From the NCBI GenBank assembly GCA_036346275.1, contig CM070721.1, positions 55,205,869 through 55,269,868 of the forward strand: 64,000 nt of DNA, read 5' to 3'. Position 1 is the first letter of the stretch, and every line of letters begins with the position of its first letter. Of this stretch, positions 56,958 through 64,000 are shown in pieces. The DNA comes from Otatea glauca (taxonomy: Eukaryota; Streptophyta; Magnoliopsida; Poales; Poaceae). The translations under genes were made by a program, and so were the position numbers. The notes beneath the pieces were generated by a model. That model did not search any database. It was not told the DNA's origin and worked only from the letters and a program-made list of their open reading frames with translations.

Positions 56958-57110
56958 GATCTGTTCATGATCTTGCATTATTTTCTAATTATTTTTGTTC
57001 AGAATTACTATCTACAAATTTTGATGGTTGGCGTTAAGCTTTGTGCTATCCATTAGCTTGTTTCCTTTTAGTTGGTTTCTTTGTGAGCACACGTGTAGAA
57101 TTTGAGTAAA
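56958..57110. other. Spacer after ORF1
   Basis: Short noncoding segment, probably the ORF1 3' UTR. Confidence 0.4.
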
Positions 57111-58371
57111 ATTCCTGATTTCATTAGTTATGCAATGCATCCAATATGTTGGCTGCTTTTGACATGCTATTTACAATAGAGTTTTTTTCCTTTAATATTT
57201 TTTTAATCTTTTTTTCAAAACTAGGCGTCGGGGCAAAAAAAATACAAAATTGGGCGCCGGTCGACCGTATATGGGGCGATCGCCCCATATACGGGCGATC
57301 GCCCCACATACGGGCGATTAGTACTGCTTTAAACGCGCGATTTTTACTCTGTCTGCTGTTAATTTCTAAAAAAAATCATAACTTTTTCATATGATGTCGG
57401 ATGGAGATAAATTTTATATGAAAATTGTAGCTCTCGACGGGATCTACAACTTTTGTATACAAACTTTTTCAATTTGAGTCCATTTAGATAGCCAAAAACG
57501 GGATAGAATGTTCAGATCTAAAAATAGATCCGTTTTTAGATCTGAACATTCTATCCCATTTTTGACTATCTAAATGGACTCAAATTGAAAAAGTTTGTAT
57601 ACAAAAGTTGTAGATCCCGTCGAGAGCTACAATTTTCATATAAAGTTTATCTCCATCCGACATCATATGAAAAAGTTATGATTTTTTTAGAAATTAACCG
57701 TAGACAGAGGAAAAATCGTGCGTTTAAAGTAGTACTAATCGCCCGTATGTGGGGCGATCGCCCTATATACGGGCGACCGGCGCCCAATTTTGTAATTTTT
57801 TTGCCCCGACGCCTAGTTTTGAAAAAAAGATTAAAAAAAAGATTAAAGAAAAAAAAATTCATTTACAATACGTGATCCTTAACCCCAATAAATATATTAT
57901 GGTTTACAATTGCATGGAGTCCATACATATCTCTTACATGTAGGTAGTATTGCCATTGATGCACTGGATCAAAAGATTGGACCATACAGAGAAGACATGG
58001 TGTGACGCTGCTCTGGAGTCCTTAGTGTAATTCATGCATTGTTTACAAGCTTTTGTCATTTAGTTTATGCATGCATTCCTGATTTCATTAGTTATGCAAT
58101 GCGTCCAATATGCCGGTTGCTTTGACATGCTATTTACAATACATGATCCTTACCCCCAATGAATACATTATGGTTTACAATTGCATGGAGTCCTATTCAT
58201 AAGTCATTCATGTTGTTTATCTCTTACATGTAGGTAGTATTGCCATTGATGCACTGGATCAAAAGATTGGACCATAAAGACAAACATGGTGTGACGCTGC
58301 TCTGGAGTCCTTAGTGTAATTCATGCATTGTTTACAAGCTTTTGTCATTTGGTTTATGCATGTATGGTAAG
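57111..58371. repeat. Tandem duplication interrupted by a foldback element
   Basis: Unit A is 57111-57177 plus 57870-58074; unit B is 58075-58371. Both begin ATTCCTGATTTCATTAGTTA and share TTGCCATTGATGCACTGGAT and GTGTGACGCTGCTCTGGAGT. Unit A differs by a ~27-bp indel and by the 683-bp foldback insertion. Unit B retains the uninterrupted site at 58131-58145. Confidence 0.9.
57178..57860. mobile_element. 683-bp foldback MULE derivative
   Basis: Almost the whole element is one inverted repeat with arms of about 340 bp meeting near 57520 (ATAGATCCGTTTTTAGAT). It is flanked by the perfect 9-bp duplication ATTTACAAT (57169-57177 and 57861-57869). Its termini (GTTTTTTTCCTTTAATATTT, TTTTTTTCAAAACTA) and the GGGCGATCGCCC motifs match those of the MULE at 19571-25332. 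ORFs inside (57585-57875, 57146-57394) are not genes. Confidence 0.9.
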
Positions 58372-59344
58372 TGTAACTAATTCACATTAGTAGTTGCTGC
58401 GAATTAGGAGTCAATATCTTCATGAATATAGGATCTATTTGTCTATTGGTTATCTGGTATTAGATCAGTCAAACACTTTTGTTGGAAGGCCTATTCTTTG
58501 GCGTTTGACTAGGATCAATTTGCTGCTCAAATTGACAAAGTAAACAACAAGCTTTGTATATATGTAACCTCTTAATCATATTCCTATACAGCACCACCAA
58601 GTTTCAGAAGTACTTTTCTTGCCTAGCACATGCCTCCGATAGCTTGAATTGATTTTGCCATATGTGAGTTCCTTTAATCACTACTACTTGTCTCCACTAT
58701 ATTTTCTCTGTTTGCGAACAAGTTATTGTTGCAAGATTTGTCTATGAAGCGCTTGTTTTTGTTCTATTATCCAATTAAGGGGTTGAAATGCACTAGCTGA
58801 TCATAGACATTGAACTTGTTTAGATCTGATTTAATTGAATAGGTTCAGATTCTATTATTACTGAATAATTCTCCCTGTAATGCCCAAACCTTTATTAGGA
58901 CTGGAATATTAGGACTAGATGAACATAACATATATGTTGTAGGTCGTTACTAATAACAAGTAATGATGGCCATCGTGATGGTAAGCACTATTTTTCCTTT
59001 GGAGGGAATGATAATGTGCTCGTGTCACCCATGCACATTTGATAATGATTCACTTTAGATTGATTTATTAGTACCTTCCTAGGATATGTATAAATTGTTT
59101 GAGGAGAGTGTATGGGCTCATCATGTGGTGGGGTGGGATGGAGAGGGGTCATGTCAACACAATATTTGGCACATCATTCTACTGAGATTACAGTGTTAAA
59201 AGGACTGTTAGTCCTTTTAATTATGCTTTTGTACATTTTGGAAACAATACTTTATCATGTTATTATGTGAAATTAATAATGTTCCAAAAAAAGTTTGCTA
59301 ACACTTCAAATATTTCAACAATCATGTAGAACCTCTTAGACAGC
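58372..59344. other. Unassigned spacer upstream of transposase
   Basis: About 970 bp between the duplication and the transposase start, presumably intergenic within the PIF element. A short perfect hairpin AAAAGGACT-GT-TAGTCCTTTT lies at about 59196. No gene. Confidence 0.45.
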
Positions 59345-60631
59345 ATGTCGTACCGATCAAGCTCCTCTTCTTGCTCTGAAGATGAAGATGACACTGATAG
59401 TTTTGACCCAACCGAAGTTTACACGTTGGAAGATTTCAATGTGGAGCAAGAAATGTTGGTCCAAATCGGCATGCAGATCGGTGCCGAGTTGAAGGCCAAA
59501 CTAGGGGAACAAAATGATGAATCGTCTCGATGCCGAAGTGGTACAAGGAGGTACATACCGAGGGATCATGAAGCCGCCCATAAGGAGCTTGTGGCCAATT
59601 ACTTCTTAAAACATCCTCTATACACTGACGAAATGTTCCATAGAAGGTTTCGAATGGGAAGACCCCTATTCCAACGAATTGTGAGTGCCCTTGAAGAGTG
59701 GGATCCCTATTTCACTTATAGGGTAGATGCTACTAATAGATTGGTGCTCTCACCACTTCAGAAGTGTACAGCTGCAATTCGTATGTTAGCATATGACACC
59801 CCTGCCGACCAACTTGATGAGGTACTAATGATTGGTCCAAGCATTGTATCGGAGTGTTTGGGCAAGTTTGCGTGAGGGGTAATTCAGAAGTTTGGCGAAG
59901 AGTATTTGCGACACACCACGCATGATGAAGTGGACCGTTTGCTTCAGATCGACAAATCTTGGGGTTTTCTTGGCATGCTAGGGAGTATTGACTGCATGCA
60001 TTGGCAATGGGAGAAATATCCAGTTGCATGGAGGGGCCAATTCACCCGTGGTGATCATAGTGTCCCTACTAGATCCTCGAAGCAATTGTTTCACATGACC
60101 TTCAAATATGACATGCTTATTTCGATGTTGTTGGGTCGAACAGTGACATCAACGTGCTTAATCAGTCACCATTGTTCATTGCAAAGTTGAAAAGGGAAGC
60201 TCCACAAGTGCGGTTCACTATCAACGGGAGGCAATATGACAAGGGTTACTACCTTGCTGATGGAATTTACCCAGAATGGGCCATCTTCGTTAAGACTACC
60301 ACTCTCTCAAACAGAGAAGGACAAATTATTTGTACGACATCAAGAAGGGGCAAGGAAAGATGTTGAGAGGGCATTTGGGGTATTGCAATCTCGGTTTAAC
60401 ATCGTCCGATGTCCAGCACGATCGTGGAAACGGGTTGCTGTCAAAAAAATCATGGAAGCTTGCATTATTCTTCATAATATTATTGTTGAAGATGAACGAG
60501 AAATAGTAACTGTTCCTTTGGACTTGAATGCGATTCCAGTGACATCTTTTGTTCTACCACCGGAAGTCAACAATGGCCCTAACATTTGCTTCGCAAGCGT
60601 ACTACGAAGGAATTCCTCCATTCGTGCTTAG
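59345..60631 (+). pseudogene. Harbinger-type DDE transposase, disabled
   Basis: N-terminus MSYRSSSSSCSEDED, then FLKHPLYTDEMFHRRFRMGRPLFQRIV, MLAYDTPADQLDEVL and IGPSIVSECL, the helical DNA-binding region of HARBI1-like proteins. A TGA at 59873 follows GKFA. The same frame resumes with GMLGSIDCMHW (first catalytic Asp), GQFTRGDHS, then shifts. NSDINVLNQSPLF (second Asp) and GYYLADGIYPEWAIFVKT lie in another frame, and KDVERAFGVLQSRF (catalytic Glu) in a third. All three acidic residues survive but at least one stop and two or more frameshifts disable the gene. It would nick and reinsert DNA ending in GGGCATGTACA-type TIRs at TAA targets. Confidence 0.9.
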
Positions 60632-61229
60632 TTGACACATACACAACTCAAGAGGGATTTAATCGATCATATATGGGAAAACTTTGGGAATAAGTGAAAT
60701 AATTTTGCCTAATTTGGAATAAGTGAAACAATTGAACCTAATTTGAGTAGCCTTATTATACAATATTTTTCTTCTGTTAGTAGACAATTTCCATATGTAC
60801 TCATTCTTAAAAATTCAATTCCAATTGAATGTTATCATATTTTGAATATTTCACTCAAAGTCACAATTTCTAAACATGTAATTGTACAAAAGTAATGTAC
60901 ATAGCTTGACATGCTTCTCAAAAAAATTAGTAGGTGCGCAGGCAATTCTCTCTTTACCTAATGTGTGTGAAATAATCACTTTCTTATATGATTATATTTT
61001 ACTAGTGTAGTACATCCATAATATTAACCATGCATGTTTGTTTATGCTTTGGTAAAAAAGCAACACAACATACTATGTAGTTATAATTTTGTGTTGATCA
61101 CCATATTTCCAAGTGGCATGCAAATGTGAGGATTTATAAAGACAACTTACAGGCAACCCATTGTAGGAGATATCTTTAGTGTTGCCTATAGATGATGTGG
61201 CAGGGTACTATAGACAGCAGCTTTTTGTA
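60632..61229. other. 3' non-coding part of the PIF/Harbinger element
   Basis: AT-rich, no ORF. Short GGCAACC / GTTGCC-type motifs at 61150-61190 precede the terminus. Confidence 0.45.
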
Positions 61230-61244
61230 CCACTGTACATGCCC
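61230..61244. repeat. Right terminal inverted repeat of PIF/Harbinger element
   Basis: CCACTGTACATGCCC followed by TAA. Read inward it is GGGCATGTACAGTGG, sharing the first 11 bases with the MITE at 16878-17147. Confidence 0.75.
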
Positions 61245-61642
61245 TAAGGCAGTTGGAGTTGGTTACCCAGGGTGATCTTGAGGGCGGAGTTGGAGCTAGC
61301 CGAGACAGGGCACTCCTTGGTGTCGCGCAGCACTTGCTGCGTCAACGCTAGCCGCACCGACACCTTTTGCCCTCGTCGTCGCTGGCCTCAGCCGCCGAAC
61401 ACCGGAGCTGAGCCAGCTTGGCCCTTCCCACACTCAGACTTCGGGTGGGGGACATGGGCCCTGGAACAGGATGGGGGTTATGGGGCGGAGGCCGAGCCAT
61501 AGAGGATGGCGCTCCGCACGGTGGTCGCCTTTAAGGTCGGTTTGTTTCAGTTGTTTTTACTTAAAAGGCAAAAAAGCTAAGTTTAAATAATGGCATATCA
61601 ATTATTTTAAACTTTATGAGCTTTCTGTGGTCATATATGTTA
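61245..61642. other. Unassigned GC-rich then AT-rich spacer
   Basis: The GC-rich block at 61260-61530 gives a 76-codon ORF with no recognised domain. It could be an exon fragment of a host gene but nothing supports this. Confidence 0.35.
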
Positions 61643-61895
61643 CTCCCTTGATTTTTATACGACGAGATTTGAATTGGTGTGGTCTTCTAACTTGAAATTT
61701 AAATATTAATTTCTTTTATAATATTTTGTTCATATCTACAAAAACATAGCTATAGGAAGGTGCTTTCAAATATGAATCTAACTGTATCACTTTTGTGTCA
61801 TAGAATCTATATACTGTTGAACTAATTGTTAGTCAAAGTTTACTAACTTATAATCTTGAAATATACTGATTCCTTACAAAAATACACAGAGGGAG
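61643..61895. mobile_element. Stowaway MITE
   Basis: Left end CTCCCTTGATTTTTATACG, right end ACACAGAGGGAG, flanked by TA (61641-61642 and 61896-61897). 253 bp, AT-rich, non-coding: the standard Stowaway plan (CTCCCTC... termini, TA target). Confidence 0.82.
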
Positions 61896-62301
61896 TAACA
61901 ATTACTTTGGACCTTATGAGCTTTATGTGGTCGTATATGTTGGTCAATGGGTCTGTTTTGGCTTTAATGAATCGTGAGCGGATAGAGTAACACCTACCAA
62001 TGCAATCAGCAAGCTAGCCGTCCAACATATTATCAGATCCATAACAACAATATGCAAATATCTCTATTACAGACTGTGATAAATATGGTGTTACTTGAAA
62101 GCAGTCAAGCCTTTCGGGCTTAAAAACATGGGCTACGGTCATTATTCATCCATGATACGCTGACAATACTGACAGGCCCGGGATTACATCATCATATGAA
62201 CTTTTCATCCACCGGTGCAACATTCTTAAGCTTAGTGCTTACTGGCTTAATTAACTAGATCACATGCTAATTCAGCAGCTAGTATGCGAGAATCGTCATC
62301 C
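61896..62301. other. Unassigned spacer
   Basis: Contains the second copy of the 42-bp direct repeat that flanks the Stowaway (61899-61940). No gene seen. Confidence 0.4.
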
Positions 62302-62754
62302 TTAAGGCTTCTCTTTTGGGACGCGACAGCCGCCGTTGTGCCCACCGGCGTCGCTACCGCCGCCGCCCTGATTGCCTTCGGTGATGGCACGTTGGCCTTT
62401 GCCGTTTCCATGGTGCTTGCGAAGGTGGCTGGCACGGTAGCTGCTACCGCCTCTGCCTCTCCGGCCACCCGCTTGTGTCACTTCCTCCACCTCTTCCATC
62501 CCATCTTTGCTTCCTCCTCCACCGTCTTTGTTGCCTTCACCACCGCCATCTCCTCTAGTGTCGTTGTCACTACCACCACCTCCTCCCCCACCACCAGTTG
62601 TACTGTCTCCACCGTCGCCACCACCTCCTCCATCTCTGCCACTGCCTAGCCCATTGCCTCCACCACCATTGGCACTCCCTCTAGTGCCACCGCCTCCATT
62701 ACTATTGCCACCTCCATCACCGCAATGATTGTGGAATATGCTAGAAAGCAACAA
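62302..62754 (-). CDS. Low-confidence glycine-rich ORF
   Basis: A 150-codon ORF starting MLLSSIFHNHCGDGGGN, then long Gly/Ser/Asp/Asn runs and a basic tail with RGRGGSSY and SHLRKHHGNGKGQ. The DNA is a degenerate CCACCTCC repeat, so the opposite strand has proline-rich ORFs just as long (62284-62649 and 62507-62728). Without a domain, signal peptide or splice context I cannot say it is a real gene; a glycine-rich protein exon or plain low-complexity DNA are both possible. Confidence 0.2.
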   Translation of the reverse strand: MLLSSIFHNHCGDGGGNSNGGGGTRGSANGGGGNGLGSGRDGGGGGDGGDSTTGGGGGGGGSDNDTRGDGGGEGNKDGGGGSKDGMEEVEEVTQAGGRRGRGGSSYRASHLRKHHGNGKGQRAITEGNQGGGGSDAGGHNGGCRVPKEKP

Positions 62755-64000
62755 ATATTAAAGTATGAATGAAGGGTGAATATTGATTACTTACTTCTTT
62801 GTTTACTTTAAGATTTGTATAACTTATACTGAGAGGAAAAGCATCGAAGCACTGCTCAAGCAACAAAGTTAGCAACATAGAACATGTCAAAGTCTGGAAT
62901 TTATTTGAGGCTGCCGTTGTTGCATGAGGTCACAAGCTCAAGATAAAATGTATGTACATGTTTGTTCAAGGGTTTCGCGGAGAAAGATGGCTCAAAATTC
63001 TCAGGAAAATAGTAGCAAAATTAGCAGCAGGAACTGCCGCACAGATATACTTGCATCTGACCAGACAGAAACTACGACACTTACTACTCTTTGCAGCTAA
63101 ATACTTTCGCTTTTCAAGTACCGGGGGAAAGAGTAAGAAAACCGGTTGATGCAAGTCACCATACGTAAAAAAATTGAGTGAGATCTACCAGTTGAAATGA
63201 CACTTGATAATGCGCTGCAATATAGTAGCTTGAAATGGTAAAGACACCTCGTGCTTTGTGCACCTGATCAGCCGCTATATTTGGGGGGACCAAAGATAGA
63301 TATTACCCGATCATTTCCATGTTCATGCAAATCAACAGGTACATATATTACAGCATGCGAAAGTAAGGTCAAGTTTTCCAGAAATTGTCTATTGCTGTAG
63401 AATTGTTGTTCAATCATTTCTTAATGACGTCGGGTTAGCAGTCAGCAATCATAAAGGCTAGCAGGCCAGTATGGCAAGAGAACAAAAGGTTACACTTTGC
63501 TTGCATGTAAATCCATACGCAAATTTCGTAACTCATCTCCCCACTACTTACAGGGGAACGAGGCTGACTCGTCCAAGCATCCTTCCGCCTTCTCCATAGC
63601 TTATGACTTGTACAGGAATGCTTCCACCTTGAATATGACACTAGAAAAGTAGGCCGATGTGATTCGCGATCTGCTTGAATCAGCAAGATCTCATCCTCCG
63701 ATAATTTTCATTGTTAGTCAATGATTTCTTTTGGTCATCTGACAATTGTACAACGATACAGGCCTCATTGCCAACACTCAACTTGTACATCTAAACTACT
63801 GCAGCAGCTGTGCTTGTGCTGTCGGTACAGGTTACAACTAATGCTACAAAACTGGATGGTTAATGGTACACTAACGCCCCAAGCGGATCCATGGGAGCAG
63901 CAGATTCTGATTCAGGATGATGTGCTTCTTCCTTGAATCTCCGAGTTTCCTTGGAAAGCACAAGCAGGCCAGGACTAGGAAAGCACAAGCGGGGCATCTA
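62755..64000. other. Unassigned right edge
   Basis: No gene supported. ORFs of 60-83 codons at 62952-63154, 63435-63686 and 63721-63936 have no recognised motif. The end of the window may cut into a neighbouring gene. Confidence 0.4.

Larger units (their letters stand above)
55681..61244 (+). mobile_element. PIF/Harbinger element (left end lost or separated)
   Basis: Two same-strand genes, a Myb/SANT-like ORF1 (55731-56957) and a Harbinger DDE transposase (59345-60631), the gene pair required for transposition in this superfamily. The right terminus reads CCACTGTACATGCCC followed by TAA (61245-61247), i.e. TIR GGGCATGTACAGTGG and the TAA/TTA-type target. The left terminus is not found: a gypsy LTR ends at 55680 inside what looks like the first intron. 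Both genes carry several lesions. A foldback MULE and a tandem duplication lie between the genes. Confidence 0.8.

Noticed and set aside
57585..57875. 96-codon ORF and its mirror at 57146-57394
   Set aside because: Both arise from the arms of the foldback element and are near mirror images of each other.
62284..62728. Proline-rich plus-strand ORFs as an extensin-like protein
   Set aside because: They are the complement of a CCACCTCC-type low-complexity repeat with no signal peptide or SPPPP/YVY pattern. The glycine-rich minus-strand reading is equally long.

Overview
The window looks like nuclear DNA from a grass (Poaceae). It is AT-rich and intergenic in character. Its only two intact-looking genes have GC-rich coding exons, and it carries Stowaway, Tourist-like, hAT, CACTA, MULE and PIF/Harbinger DNA transposons, L1-type LINE 3' ends and Ty1/copia and Ty3/gypsy LTR elements of the kinds typical of rice, panicoid and related grasses. 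There are no bacterial-type operons, CRISPR arrays or rRNA genes. The species cannot be fixed from the sequence alone.

Layout. 0-8.2 kb: a non-autonomous CACTA element with a perfect 3-bp target-site duplication (TSD), a decayed minus-strand copia element with two LTRs, then an intact single-exon VQ-motif gene (7117-7629, minus) with a TATA box and a TIR-like repeat just upstream. 8.2-19.2 kb: no convincing gene. This stretch holds hAT-like, Tourist-like and Stowaway-like elements, including two ~1.45-kb hAT-like elements in inverted orientation with internal 172-bp periodicity. 19.57-25.33 kb: a 5.76-kb Mutator-like element (MULE) with a perfect 9-bp TSD. Its decayed minus-strand coding capacity runs MULE transposase, SWIM zinc finger, plant mobile domain (PMD), then GRF-like zinc finger and charged coil. 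27.4-29.8 kb: an apparently intact three-exon alpha-expansin gene. 31.4-37.5 kb: two LINE 3' ends flank a six-exon MORC ATPase remnant with premature stops and a frameshift. 37.7-42.4 kb: a near-full-length copia element, disabled by stops, frameshifts and a changed integrase catalytic residue. 42.4-55.7 kb: LTR-retrotransposon debris, comprising a gag-only gypsy element, a PMD-coding remnant followed by another LTR, and a second gypsy-type LTR. 55.7-61.2 kb: a decayed two-gene PIF/Harbinger element (Myb/SANT-like ORF1 and DDE transposase) that itself contains a tandem duplication and a 683-bp foldback MULE. 61.2-64 kb: one Stowaway element, a glycine-rich low-complexity ORF and unassigned DNA.

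Relationships. The foldback at 57.2 kb shares its termini with the coding MULE at 19.6 kb, so it looks like a non-autonomous relative. Because it landed inside one copy of a tandem duplication, the second copy preserves the empty site. The two Tourist-like elements at 10.9 and 16.9 kb share the terminal GGGCATGTACA-type sequence with the PIF/Harbinger element ending at 61,244. The host genes that appear functional are the VQ transcriptional co-regulator and the wall-loosening expansin. Everything else with coding potential is transposon-derived or broken.
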